Source of the DNA: Cinclus cinclus
Lineage: Eukaryota > Chordata > Aves > Passeriformes > Cinclidae
Length of the DNA: 64,000 nt
NCBI RefSeq assembly: GCF_963662255.1
Contig: NC_085047.1
Span: 93,379,619 to 93,443,618, forward strand
Direction of reading: 5' to 3'
Under the pieces are notes generated by a model. The model was not told the DNA's origin, did not search any database, and worked only from the letters and a program-made list of their open reading frames with translations. Positions 38,001 through 53,000 of this stretch are shown piece after piece (position 1 is the first letter of the stretch; every line of letters starts with the position of its first letter). The position numbers were made by a program, and so were the translations under genes.

Positions 38001-41000
38001 GAAGTTTGGCAGTTGCTGTCACTGTTTGGCCCCTTTTCATGTTTTTCTCATAACTGCCATCTTGGCTACTGGAATCTCTCACTCTCTCCTAAATAAGCAA
38101 TCCTGAAGATCCATGGTATACCAAAAGAATGTATGTATAAGACAGAAAAAAGTGGAAGTTATAAAACATGACAGTGTATCTACAGCCAAATAGGATCTGG
38201 AAGGCCAGATCACTGGTACACTTCAGAGAAATAAGGAATTTTTTTCTAATAATGTTTTATGTTCCTACCTCTCTAGCACATCCTCCACAATTCTGAAACA
38301 TTTGACCTCTACGCTAAAAAGAAATCTCACCTTGCTAAATAAAACCTACTGGGCAAGCAACTTTTATTGTGTACCAAGTCTCTGAGGAAGCAGTTTCTAA
38401 TCTAATGTACTGAATAATCTTTGCTTGTTCTTCCTCTCCTTACAGAACAAATAATCAGGGGATACAAAGTTGTCTTATTTAGAAAGCTCACTTTTGACTT
38501 AAAAAATGCAAAACAATAAAAACCAACCAACAAACCAACCAACCAAAATACCTATCCCAATAATTTTCCTTTCCTCTTCCTTCCTTAAACCCAGACAGAA
38601 TCTGCTTGGAGATAGACAAGGAACCTCAGAGAGGAAGTTCTGGGGAGGGAAGGTGTGATTTCAAAACTGTAATAAACCCATAAATATCAGGGAACCCCCC
38701 TAAGACAGCGCCATCTTTGAGGGACACAACATTCATGGGAGAACCTCTGTTTCCTACTGATGGTGGGCAGGACCATTGGAGAGCAGTTCATCCCATGCAG
38801 CTTAGACACCTCATTTAGGGTGGGATGAACAGTCAACAGATGTACCTGTCTCTCCACAGCTATCACAGGAGGTGCAGAGATACTTTACTCTTTTGTTTTT
38901 AGACACCAAGAATTAGGTGAGATGAAGCCCACTTTTAAATGCTCCATTTCTGCAAATACCATATTAAAAACAACATTAAATGTATGCATTAAGAGGAGTT
39001 TATGGCAATAATGGCAACATCCTCTATGCAGAGTACTTTGTTCCTGGAGACAAAAATCAATTTTCAGTTGTATTTGTACCTCGGTACTTGGCATGGGCTT
39101 TTCTTGGTTAATATCTGTAGATACAGAAGAACTGTTTATTGCCCATTTAATACAGCTCAGACTAAATCTGCTTTCACGCAAAATCCTATATAACAGCTCC
39201 TGACAGAATTCTATGTATGAGCAGAAGCCATCTGTTTAGTTTTATCCAATGTAACAATTATTTCTATGGGAAATTATTTAAAAGAGAACATCGACAAAAG
39301 TATTACGAAATGTCACTAAGCCAAAAGCTGAAATCAAAACACGAATTCCAAGTGAACAGCAACACATACTGATATCAATAATAAGCCCAAGACATCACCC
39401 CTTCCCTTCAAACAGCATTTTGAATATTAAGATTTTGAAGATTCTAGCTCCAGGATATCCCAGTGGATAAACTTTCTGTGCACAGAATGTCTTATACAAC
39501 AGTGGTGGCTCAGCTTGGAGCAAGGCAGGAGCACTTCCTTCAGTGGATTCCTTAGCCCTTAAGGACATGCAAAACTAAAGCACTGGACTCACAAGGCAAC
39601 CTTGGCACAAGTCACAAAGCAGAGAGGACAATGAGGAGAAGAAGAGAATGATATGTTATTGTGACCTAACCTTATGACCTACAGCCACACTGTGTAGCTA
39701 AGATATCCAAGACTGAAATTTGGATCCTTCCTCTGCAATTCACAGCCAGGGTCAAAATTCAGTCTTTTACCTTTCATATTGAGAGTCTTAATAATGGGGT
39801 TTGGGCAATCTCTTGCTAGAGATATTCTTCTTTGTATTGGCTGGCTAAATACTTTGGTAGTCCTCTGAAACACTGATTCAATATTTACATGAGAAAAGGA
39901 AAAGAGGTGTCAACCCCCTCTTACTAAAATCAGTGATGATTAACTGTATTGCAAGACTGCAGCACTGGTGCTAGAACAAATCTGTAACAGGAGTTTCCTC
40001 TCCTAATAACAACACCAAATCTGAAGCTTCTATCCTCATTAAGCCAAAGAGGAAATCACCTGGGATTCACACATCCCACAAAGATGTTCTGTGGGGCAAA
40101 CTCTCTCACAGTTATCATTCGTTAGCAGCACCAAACACTTGACATTTAGAATTGCTCAAAATAGTAATTCAGCCATTGCAGTTTTTGGTGGCAGTGGTTG
40201 AGGAAAAGAAAGCCAGAGAGGGTAAAATTAACCTGAGTCCACTCCTACTCTACTCTTGAAATACACGATTTCCTGAAAAAATCTTTTCCTTTGACTCATT
40301 ATTCAGGACTTCTATGCAAGCAACCTACTCAGTAAGAACTGAAAAAGAACTTGTGTCACAGTAGAAACCATTGCTCTATCTGAGGAAAGGCAACTCTTTA
40401 CTGTAATTACAAATTTACAAAGGATAATAAATTAATGTGTTTAAATTACTCTTTATTATCATAGAAACTATTCCCTTAAATGCAACGCATTCATTGCAGT
40501 AGGAATCTGTTTTCTGCCCCAACTTTCACATAGGAATTTGAAAAGAGATTCCAAAACCCAAATTCCAATATTTAAAAGAAACCCAAAAGACAAGGCTAAA
40601 ACACAAAAAAATCAAAACCACCAAAACACACCAACCACCACACTTCCCCCAAAATAACCTGAAACACAAAACCCCCAACACACCGATACCTGTACAACAC
40701 ACACACAAACCCAAAATTACTCCAGCAGGAAAGGACTGTGGGAGGGAGAAGCCTGAAGGAACAAATGGACAGGATACTGCTGAAAGAGGACACAGTAATG
40801 TAAAAAAGAATGGTATGGTTTAACCATTTGATAGCCTGCAGCTGTGCTGTAAAACACAAGATTCACCTGCACTGTACTAACGTGGATATCCAGGACTCCT
40901 GCACACTTCCACAAGTGTTATGGAGAAGGGAATGGGGCTGAGATGAGCCACTGGTTGTAAGAAACAGCCACGTGGAGAACAGTGGGGAACATGTAAGGGA

Positions 41001-44000
41001 GGAATAAACTACTATGGAGCTCTTAAGTACAAGCACAAGATTCCGTATCAGCCATGGAAGTCTTCCCAGAGCAGGCACCTTCAGGCCCCAGGGGCAGAGA
41101 ACAGGTGGTGCTCCCTCAGCAAGTACCCACAGCCTCTTGGAAATTAAACTCTGCAGTCTGGATTTCTCCACCCAAGTCCACAAGCCAGCAATAACACCCA
41201 TCCTATTTATGCTGCTCACATGCAACAGCATAAAAGCTGGTTCTCCACGCATCCACAGAAAAGGCAATTATGTAGGTTTGCCACACCTAAGTGAGATACA
41301 CTTTTCAGCTTTTTTAATTAGATGTGGATTAGCAGAAAAATGCCTGCAGTGACTTTTAACATATTAGTAGTTTTATCTTACTTAAGTTCTTCCTCATGAG
41401 CTAGTTCAGCTACACAAAACTTTGTCATTTGGTATTTACAAAGGGAAGAATCAGGAAATTAGAGCCAGTCATTTAATTATAAAATGGAATTTTAATGAAA
41501 TGAACAGAAAACCAGATTAACAGAATACGTAAAACAACATTTATCCCACAATGGTGATTAATTTTCACACTGCCATTTTTCTACCTAGCAAAGGAAAGAT
41601 TGCTTTACTTGACATCAGCAAAAAACACTGCATTTCCTCAGTCTCTTCAAGAGTTGTATCTTGACCCACTCTTGAGAAAAGTCTTACTCATGTTCTCAAA
41701 CAGAAGTTCAAGCCTTAACATGCCATAATAATGGACAGTACTGACCAAAACAACACGCACACACTTCAGGAAGCAGTGCCTTCAGACCACTGAAAGTGCA
41801 TTCCACTGAAACCTGCAAATGCCAAGTATGTAATTACACACTCTGGTTTGGTAAAGACATGCAAATGTGCATAACCTGGCATTGGCAGTTCCATTTACAA
41901 AGAACCCTCTCCTGAAAGCTACAATCAGAAACTGCTGTTGAAACACCACCTATAATTGCTTATATTTTCTGCATGAATATTGGTCTCATCCAGCGATCTT
42001 GAATCCATGATTTTGTCTGAAACAGAGAGATAAAAGAAAAAAGGAGCCAAAATTTTCCTGTAAATGCTGCAGCTCAAAGCATTTCCACACATCCTCCTCC
42101 CCAAGGTGACCAGGAGGAACAAATAAGTTCCACCCCAACACGCTGCAAATCGATTCCTACAAATAGGCACTGAAAGCCCTAGGAAGCATTTCTGCCTTGC
42201 TTGCTTCAAGTCTGGATAAATGCAGAGTTAGCAGGGACTCAGCTGCAATACAGCTCAGGATGCAGCTCTCTGGTGGAGATGCCTGGAAAATGGGCTTGGC
42301 AAGCAGGAATTTGTAATCTTGCACAGCTAGAAGTAGGCAAATATCCCAGGCACAGGCTGTGCTCAAGGTTACAGTTGTAGCTGGCAGGGGGGAGAAGCTT
42401 CCCTTAACATATTCTATTTGATGCAAGAAATTTGAAAAACATTAAGAATGTAGTTCTACTGTTTGAGTTTCTTCCCATAGAGCCTATTTTCAGAAATTCA
42501 AAACAGATTTTAAACCTTTTATTGACTCACTGGTAAAAACATGCAGTTGTCTCTTAAATGTGCTTTTATTAATTCCTACACACTGATCCAAAGACTCCTC
42601 CTCTTTTCAAAATTCAGCAAAGACAAATTAAAACCTCTCTTTGTGGACAAGATATATATTAAAAAATCACCTTTAACTAGCCTAATTGCCTGAGTTTTAT
42701 TTTATGTATTTCTGTATTCACACCTACCACTAAGCCCTCAAAAACCTCATGCAAGGAACGACCACCACTTGTGAATGAGGGGTCACATCATAGAGATGAA
42801 TATCCCCCCTCTGGAACAAATAGGTTCTTCATCTTGTGGTTCAGGCTTCATTCAATTTAAGTTGGTCTTTTGTCTTTTAACTGTAGTACCACATGCTAGG
42901 CCCTGCTTTCCAAAACAGATTTTCAGGTACACAGCAAAATATTTCACTTAAGCTAGGCAGAGAGTGATAAGGACCTTAAAGAGTACCCCCCTACACCACC
43001 AGGCTCATTAAGTGCTTTGGGAGATGTTAGAAGCTGTTACAATTAAGAAAGCTGAAGACACTGTATATGGCAGCTCATCAAAACTGTTCTATTCTGCATT
43101 AAAAAAAATATGAAAATTACTAATTTCTGTATTCCTTCTTTGAATTCAAACTAGATCACTTCCCTTAAGGATGGAAGAAAACTGCAACTAACAGTTTCTT
43201 AGTATCAGCTTCAATCACATGCTAAATTCTTAAAGAAGTGACATAAGCCAAATTAATGCCTGAATACAATAAGAAAACACAAAAGCCTCTGAAATTCTTG
43301 TCCTAGTTATGAAAAAATCCAGAGCACGCTTTTTTGCCTGTGCTCCCCCAAAAGCATGGCCAACCAGAGACTATTTGAGAAGTTACATTTATACATACAT
43401 TTCAGCCCTATACACAAGAAAATCCACTTTTAAGTATTAATCCTTTTTTTTGCAATCCAAAGTATAAATACCTACATCAGAATAAATAAAAGCAGTAATT
43501 CTTCCCATGCTCTCATTCACTGAATGTTTGCACTCACAATGAAAACTCTACAAGGTTTCCAATTTACAGCTGATTATGTTAAATAGATTTGGCTTAAGAT
43601 ATTCATGGTCAGTGGTTGGCACTTACTCTTAAATAAACATAAATGTAAAATGAACTTAACGAACTGAATTTATCACTGCCAATTTCTTTTTAGGGTTTCT
43701 AGCTGAATGACCTCAGAAAGAGTTGAAAAGATACCCAATACCAGCACTTTGCTTACAAATGCTTTTGAGCATCAAAATCAAGCTAAACAATACAAGCCTA
43801 CATGCAGAAAGCAAATAAATATCCCACTTCACTGTGAATGATTTTCATCAAGATCCATTACACATATTAGAAATAAATTCTGTTTGCAAGCTGCATAAAC
43901 CTGTATTTAAGGTACTGTTAGCATATATTCAAACACTATTTTTCTAATCAAGACATCTGTGAGGAAGCCACAGAATACTAATAGTTCTTAGCAAAAGCAA

Positions 44001-47000
44001 CAGTAGTTTCTTGGCAAAACCAAGAGGGTATCTCTGCCTTAAGCTGGTGTTCCCAAGCTTCATCCACACCAGTAACACCACAACAGAGAAAGACCTGCAT
44101 CCTAACCCAGCAGCTGCCCCACCTTAGCTGACCACATCCACAAACTGAGTCTCACCAGGCCTTTTGAAAGCAATGAAGCTTGGCTAGCTGGAGATCATTT
44201 TCCACTGGATTCTGTTTGTGATATGTGCACCAATGCTGGGCTTTGGGTGAAGGCTGACAGCACACATCTTCTCACAGAGAGGGCACATACATCCCAGGGG
44301 GTTTTGCCCTTGCAGTACCCCAAACACAAGATTCCAGCTACTTTACCTCCTCCTAGCTGAGGGCTGAGAAGAGAAAGAAGCACATCCTTGCTAAAACTTC
44401 ACTTCCTTATGAACTGCTGAATCCCCACAGCAAGAAGCTCCAAAGGGTATAAACAGGGAGGAAGCGAATGCACATGACACCCTAAAAAATGAACTTTCTG
44501 GAAAATAATTCTTCTGCTGATTTCAGCTGCCATCAGCAGTGACTCCAAACAGTAATACACTCTGTTAGTTCATATTTGTACATGGTGGCAGGTACCACAG
44601 GCCATACTAATCTGTCACCTGCAATATTCACCAGGGATGCTTCTCAGGTGTCTTACACCTGTGGTACAAACAGAACTGAGAGGGCTACTTAGCTATCAAG
44701 AGGAAAATCCTTTTCAAGGCCCACAGTGACAGATTCAACTCCAACAGACTTATATGGTAACAACAGGTGGCCCTGTATTCTGCAGTGCTTTTGATCTTGC
44801 AAAAAAGAAAAAACAAACTAGTGCAGATAGTGTGGTGAAGCACCTGGTCCCATTCTCACAGCTCACTAGGGCTGTGAAGCATTGCCTAAACCCTGAACAC
44901 ACAAGGCTTGAAAGCAAGAAAGTAATCCAACTAATCAAACACAGAAAGGCTGATGCCTCAGTCAAGGCAGAACTGAGATTTCACTCATCTGAAAATTTCA
45001 AACGGGTTCTCTCTGGGCACACCTGATGGAGTTAACTGCAGCCAAGATATTTTAACACAACCTTAAGACGATGTCACAAGGGGTGGAAAATGAGATTCTG
45101 AAATTTATATCCCAAGAGACAGCAGAGATGTTGAAGGGCAAATGGCTGGCTGAGGGAAGCAGTGCAGGGCAAGGGGGCTGAAGGAAGAAAAACATCAGCA
45201 GCAATAGGCACAAGTGGCAGCTAGGCAGGACCTCAGCCAAAAGAAAACCCAGGCTGGTATTCCTGACATGTTTTGGAAGCTAAAACAAAGACTGAGAATT
45301 GAGCAAGAGGAACAAGCATATGGTTAGAGAACCCAGTCAATTTTATCAAGTAATCTGAATTACACAGAGCTGTTCTTGCCATTGATCATTACCTCTTCTC
45401 CTACAGGAAGAAAGCAAACAAGGTCTGCTGAAAACAGCATTCTGACTTTAAGCAAAACACAGGAAGTCTGGAAGACCAGAGTTCAGGACTTGGTGCTGCC
45501 ACTTGAAGGGGAGAGGCAAGGAACCCAGTGACAAGCAAGGAAGATTCCAACATCAAAGAGTTCAGTTAAGGAGAGGGCTCTTCATCAGGACAAACGCTTA
45601 TCTATCAGATCCCTACGGTACCTGCTATTCCACCAGCAATCCTCTATCAGTCCATTTGGCCTCAAAGCCAGAAGGAACAGGGCAAAGGAGATGACAAGAG
45701 GATAGAACATGATGAAGGACATGGCTCAGCCTGTAACTGCCTAACTGCTAGGTGGCAGCAGAATGCAGAACATGCTGGAGCATTAGGCAGCATCTCCTGC
45801 ACACCCAGGACGCTATGCAAGGAACACTGTATTTTTAACAAAGTCCTCTCAGAAGCTTGCACTCATCACCCTGCAGCAGAGGAACCTGATTCTCTCACAC
45901 ACCCAACAAACAGCTCTTGATGGTACAATCAGAAATTTCTCTACTTTCAAGCTTCAAGCTTTCCAAGAAGGAAAATAAGATCAGAGTAAAGCCAGAAGTG
46001 CAAACATACATGCAACAGCTGAATGAAATAAACTGTGATTGGTAGATATGATAGGGACATAACACTGCTCCTGTGTGAAAAAAAAAAGAACACCCAACAG
46101 CATTGGAAATATGCTGCTTCTAAGCAGAGGACAGTCATAGGGATCTTGGCCTTGCTTCCACATAGCAGCTAAACTCTTTCTCAACAGACTAAACCACCAG
46201 CAGCAGCCCTCCAACTGAGCTGAATTCAGTGACATAACATACTGGTATCTCTGGCCAGAACCAATCATGGACACTGAAACGAAAAAAACTGATGGCCTGA
46301 TGTTCCCTACAACAAAGTTGACATCTTGGCCAACTTTTAAACCAGATGTGGTAACAGCATTTCAAAAGTCTGAAGTAGTATGGGGAGCAGAAATGTTTCA
46401 GTCTGCACACTCCAAAGCCGAGAAGTGGAGCAGAAATATGTTTTGGCTCTTTTCTCTTGAAGAGAAGCTGCTTAGACTGCTTACATGCTTTGGAATTGGA
46501 AGGTCTAACCAGGCTGAGTCCAGAATTGCCACATCTGCAAGAGATCCAGGTGTACAGCTATCAGGACACAACAAATGCTTTATTTAGGAGAATTATCTGA
46601 AGCTGCAGCTCCTGGTCTCACAAACTCATGGCTGGAAAGCTCTCACAGAGCATCAGCTCCAAGCAACTGAGTAACAGCATGTGAGGGTCCTGGCACAGAC
46701 CCATATAAGTGGCTTATAAAAGAAGGCTATAACTTGCAGAGCAGCTTCTTGTAACAGGACTTGTAAATGGAATTACAGCCAAACCCACAAAATTGCAGGA
46801 AGCCAGTAAATATGTGTTCAAAGACTATCAAGGTGTTCAAGGGGAAAAAAAAATCAAATCAAAGGAAACTGATCACAGGGTGGGCTTTTTTAAAAACAGA
46901 TTGTTGAAAGGAACTCAAATGCCACAGTGAGCACTTGCAGGCGTTAAGAATGAGGGAGGCAGGTGACACACTAAAGATGCTGAGGAAGCAAAGCTTTCTT

Positions 47001-50000
47001 TGATCTGGAGATGATGCACCATCTGGTCAACAAGCACTCAAGCTATTCCACAACAAAACACTGTCTCTTGACCATATACCACAAATTGAAGGTTACAGCA
47101 TTAGTAATTAATTTCTTAATTTCTCAATGCTCAGAAGAGGGAAGCAGCCCACACACATGACTGTATGGAGAAGCACATTAATTGGAAATGTGTTGGCACA
47201 ATACTGACAAGAACTGACATAAAAACCACTTTAGAGACATGCCAGAACATGATGCCTCAGCACCTTAATGGGACAGAAGGAGAAAGAAGGGAAGCTCTAT
47301 ATCACTATCACTACAACTCTGATACAAAACCCTGACCAGAAAGCAGACACTCACCCACCTCCCAGCCTGCATTCATATGACACACGCCACACTTAGCTTA
47401 AAGGGAAACCAGAAAACTTTATACCAAGCCAGCCGCCTATAAAAGTTTAAAATAGCAATGCTATAATCTCTTGGTTTTTTTCTTGACACTTAAAATTTGC
47501 TGTTGAAGCAGGAGGGAGACTCAACTTTCTCTCAGCACAGAGAAGCATCACTCTTCCTCAGACAGGCAGCCAGGGTTCACTTATCCCCAATGACATGTTA
47601 AAAACCTCAACACTGGGCACTAATGAATACTTACACAACTACAGTGCAGACAAAGAACTTCAGCTTTAATGTGACTTGAAATTAATAAGGTCAGATCCAC
47701 AGCTCATATGAATGTGCCCTGAGATTTTAGCATGCAGTAACTTCCAAATGCCTCGTCTTTATTGGCTGGGTTTGTTTCTTTAACTCTAAGCTGGCTTACA
47801 CAGGACAGTCACACTGAAGTAAAAGTATGCTTGTAATTCACTAAGAAAGCAATATTATTTTTAGCAATGAGGAAAAAAATACAATCAGGAAATCTTCCAG
47901 GTATTTCTGTACTACAGATAAGCACATAAACCTTGTATGGAATTCTGACATAAAAGAAGTTTATCTTAGATATTCTAAATGAATTCTTATTTTCTTTTGT
48001 TTAAAGTTGTTTTCCTTTAGAAAAAAAACATCAAACTAATTTTTTTTAGCAAAGAAAACAAAGAATTGTCTCAAATATTTTTCCTGAAAAAGAAATTCTG
48101 AAAAAAATTGTTTTCAAAAATAATAAAATCTGTTTAAATTTTTCACTTATACTACAGTTTGATTTCTTCATCAGTTGTAATAAATTTATTGTATTTTCTG
48201 ATCTTTATTCATGTTGCACCTCTGTACCATAATATATACACCTTCCTTCCAAAAAAAATTAAAGGAGAAAAACTCCAATAGCAACTTTCTCTAACAAATC
48301 CTAGCAAAACCACCATTCACAGTTCTCAAGGTATTCTAAACATTCGGATAGTGTGGCTTCCAGTCTCTTGCCTGCTCTGTTTTGTGATTTCACTGTGTAA
48401 CTGTCAACATTTCTGTAAACTATATTACTTCCATTTGTTAGAGCTGCTGATTAATTCAGTAATATTGCTCAAGGAAAAAAAATAAATTGTACAAAATTAG
48501 ATTGACATTAGACTGAAAGACACACTTTGAATGCACAAAGATGTGTTGACAGCAATACAAAACATCACTGGGAAGATGGTCTAAATACGTATTATTTAAA
48601 GTAAAAAACTATCTCATCTCCTGTTTTAGCTCTCCACTGAGGCTCAACAGAGAACAGGATTATCTCTTTATCCAAAGTAGAAATCTGCAACATTTTATAA
48701 TTATGAGTATTATTTCTTATTGCAAGAGGACACAGTCCCTGTTCTTTCGTGCATCTGGTATGAGCTGTCAAAAATTAGGAACTCAAATCCATATTTATGT
48801 ATTTACAGTACTGGTGCTTTGCACCTAAGAAAACACAGAGCCTTTTATCTAGATATGCCAACACCTATTTCTTAATTAGTGACTTTCACAAGCTAAACAA
48901 AAGCAAGACAGATCAACCATACAGGTGCCTAAAATTCAGACTGAGGGTTACAGTTTAACAATGAAGATCATGGATAGAAACTGTAATTTTCAGTCAACAA
49001 TGTTTTATTAAATTTGATATTTAGCAACCATAACAAGAACCTTTGTGTAATTATGTAAAATACAGGAATGGTTAATAAAATCCAACATAAAGACATAGGA
49101 TAAATTATCAGTATGCACATTACCTTAGCGTTCTCAAGCAGAACTTCATCTCTACCTAAGCCAGGTCCTATGACAACCGAGTGCAGCCGTGGTAACCACT
49201 TTTCCACCTCGTGGACAGCATTGGGACTGTCACTACAAGGAAGTGTGAAGAATAATAAAAAAGAGAAGTTTAAAAAGGCTTCATTTTAGTATTTTCAGAA
49301 ACTGAATTCAAGATGCAAGATAGAAAGAGGTATTTCCTATCTTGAGTGTCAGGCAACTTTATCCTCCAAACTACCAAGAATCTGTGACCCAGGAAATACA
49401 GAATATTTGTCCAAATAGCTAAGATGAAAAATTTCTCTCAATTAATTCTTTAGGGGATAGCACATAAAAATGAGGAGGTACCTGCAAAAATCCAATACAG
49501 CTGTTACAAAATTAAAAAAAAAAAAAATCCAAGCAGGAAACCAACAATTTTTAGAGCCTGTCACAATTCCCTATTTAATGCTTCTTTGCAGAGGTTATAC
49601 CTCGGAGAGAGATCCACCATCTCGCAGGTATCTATTGCAGCCTGCTGGAAATGATGCAATTGTTTATTACCCCACATGGCAGAATGATAAATCTACTCAT
49701 ATGCTTTTTTTGTCAGTTGCTTCATAAGAATTTGTTCCAGCTGAATTACAGCCAAATTGTCCCCCTTCCCCAAAAGGCAACAGGAGAAACAAGCTATTCA
49801 ATATGGGCATTATCTGCTTGTAATACTTAAAATTTCTACAGCATTCTGGTTTTTGTCTGTATTGGAAAAATGATGAGAAAATTCACTGCCAAATATAGAT
49901 GACACAATACAGCATTCAGCCACTGACCAGAATTGTTTATTTTGTTCTGATCAGTTTTGTTGTGTAAATAGGTCAGAATATTTTGAAAGCACTGCCCAGC

Positions 50001-53000
50001 ATTTGCAGTTAATCTTTACTGACAATATAGAAGGAAAATTTACCCTCCCTCCCTCCCTCCCTCCCTATCTCTGACATCAGTGACAACAATAAATGAACAT
50101 TTTCACTGAAGCACGGGGAAATAAAGCTCTCTGTAGGCTGAGCAAGGGGGTACACTTCATAGTATTGCTCAGGTTATTGTAAGCTTGCAGTACTCCAACA
50201 AAGCTGTATTATTACAGACAAAGGCCAATGCATGTTTTTCATAACCAACAGCTGTCCTGATGGGATGCAGCACTTGGGAACAAGTCTTCAGGTTGTGTCT
50301 GGCAGAATCAGCAAATTCCACAATGATTTTTGCAAATGCCAGGCAGGAGCCCAAAGCTTTTGCAGCTGCAGGGAGCGAGGCATCCCACTCAAGGGCACAG
50401 GGATGCCTGGCCGCAGCCCAGAGAGCTGTCCGCTGACAAGAGCTGCTCAGAAAGCCAAGAGGTGCCCTGTGCTGACACCACAAAACTGCTCTGTCAAAAC
50501 AAGGCTGCTGGCTGGGAGCAACGACCTGCTGCAAGGACAAGGAAGACGGGGAACCACGGCAGGACATGGCTGTCCCTGGAGCAGTCCCTGTTTTAGCAAG
50601 CTGAACTTCCATCTGAACACTGCAGTTCCTTCCTCCTCCACCTCGCATGGAGATGGTAGCAGCTGGAGAACTGTTAAACAACTCACTTTTTTTTATCTCT
50701 GTACAATCACCTATCAGTTTATGATGTAGACAGAGGCTGGAAATAAAAACGATTCAAGAAACACCTTAAACACTATTAAAAAAAAAAAAAAGACAGGTCT
50801 TTAATATGTGGTAGGTTGAACATGTGAAAAACTGCCTGCAAACCAAACTCTAATAAAAACATCACCATTTCTGAATGCTGACCACTTTTCTTTGTTCACA
50901 TACTGAACTTATTTTAGCTTTGAAGAGCAATATGTATCTCAATATATCTGTATACCATGTAGTTGTAAGAATACTGCAACTTCTAGATATATAAGGATGT
51001 CATCCTTATCGACATAGCTTTGGATAGTAGAAGCCAAATACATTTAAAAAAAGCTTCACGAAACATAAGCTAAGAATCGAACCACTGGTAGTATCATAAA
51101 TGCTCTGCTTTTCTACAAAGATCTTATGCAAATGATCTAACCATAAAAAAGTTTCTCCATTTATTTATATTCAGGATGGAAATAATATAATTTTGTTTAA
51201 AACTCAATTGATAATGTGCACTTTTCAAAACGAAGCCATCTCTTGGGAAATAAACAGTCCAATATTAAGCCACTCCTGCACACTTTGCCTCTGGTAATAA
51301 TAAAAAACCCACTGTGAAGCTTTTCATCTTCAAAGCATTTTACAAACATTACCTTCAACTCCTTTGCAACGTCACATCAAGAAGTAATCCAAGGTCAAGG
51401 GTCAAGAGATTAAAAATGGTGATAATGACTACTACACTGCAAAATCGGCTATAAAAACATGCTGTAAAGTAACTGATGGGTTTTGAATCTTCATAAAAGA
51501 AGCAGAAAAACACTATCTCACAACAGCATCATGCCAGCTTCACTTCAAGACACTGGATGTTCACAGTAGCTGTGGCTACGCAGCTACAGACACCGTACCA
51601 ATCCTGTATCTACAGCTGCTCTGGAAGGGCTGCTGTGTTATCTCAGTTTATGTCCACATATGTACATCAAACCAGGAGCATTTTAAAGCTGATAGGGTAC
51701 AAATTATCAACAAGCAGCTTTCTTCAGGCAGGGGTAAACCTTGAATGTTCCTGACCATGGGATTTAGCACAAAGGTAGAAATTCCTCTAGCTCTTAATAG
51801 CTACACTCTATACACAATGTTTAAACACACCCAGAAAAGCTCTCTGACTTTGAGATCAGATGGCCTCTGCATTCTCAGGCTTCAAAAGAGACAAATCTCA
51901 ACCTGCCTGCTAGGCACAGTTCCTGGTAATTCCTCATCAGTGGAAAAAAGTGGTTGGGAAAGGCTGTCTGGCATGGGCCAAAATCCTTGCTAAGAATCAT
52001 TTGGATAATTTGCCTGTACAGATAATTGTGCCTGGGTACCGAGGAATAAATACTTCTTGGCAGTATTTAGAAAAAAATCAATACATGTTCTTGTTTACCT
52101 GTGGATCAAATCCAGACAAAAATGTCTTTGGAAAAAAATCCTTTGGAGGCACCAGCACAGAATACCATGTCAGGTCCTGAACTGTTCACGGTGTACTACG
52201 CTCACACAAAGAAACACAGTTAACCTCCTTTGTCACTTCTTGCCAATTTCCCTGCCCAGTTACTAACCTGATCTCAAACCTCTCCTTTTAATTATCACCT
52301 CCACTGCCCAAGACATTGGAACAACAACTGAAAATAGTGCTGTATTTACAAAAGCCCAACACCTCTCTAGAAAGGTACAAGGAATGAAGAAAGCATCCCC
52401 TTGATCAAAAGCAAGAATCACTATTACCTTTAGAGGTGCAAAGCCAAATGATATCCAACTTGATTTTTTTTTCCAAAAGAGATATCACAAATGCAATACC
52501 CTCACTCTAAAGCATGAAGCTAGTAATGATATAAAGAGGAGTAAAGAAATCTCTTAAGACCAGAAAAAAAACAGTACTTCACTTTCTGAGAAGAGTAAAA
52601 CCTTTGAGAGAGACTTTGATTAAACAAAAATTTGGGATTTTCCAAAATAAAGCAAGTTTTTTTGGAAGGTGATTGGGCAAAACTTTGGGAACTAGTTGGC
52701 TTTCCCTAATATAAAAATACAAACTCTGGACCATGGACATCCACAGTAGGAATAATTGGGAAGCTGAATCCCAGCAGTAACACCTGTAAACATGGAGAGC
52801 GAACTACAGTACCATTGTGCAGATGTGTGCAAAAAAATATTCTAGTGACAGACGACACCAGGGAATAAATGGGGAATGAACAGATCTTCAACAGCTACTT
52901 CCAGCTAATCACTATGTGTTACATGTTATCAGATACCATTCTGATGAAAATCAAGAGTATGACAGCTCACTGTTGTTCAATCAAGCAACTAAGCAACACC

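Larger units (their letters stand above)
34878..49123 (-). other. NAXD: NAXD intron, about 14.2 kb, with LTR insertion
   Basis: Contains the LTR at 35096-36122, an AACC/AAAC-rich repeat at 38518-38546 and an A/C-rich tract at 40553-40716. Short frames at 40863-41352, 44750-45026 and 46189-46587 have no recognisable domains. No internal exon is recognised. Confidence 0.75.

Noticed and set aside
40863..41352. Overlapping frames on both strands (134 and 112 codons).
   Set aside because: Intronic in NAXD, no recognisable domain, and no exon-like splice sites with conserved protein.
46189..46587. Frames on both strands including a 106-codon + frame.
   Set aside because: No homology recognised; intronic in NAXD and without repeat or gene structure.
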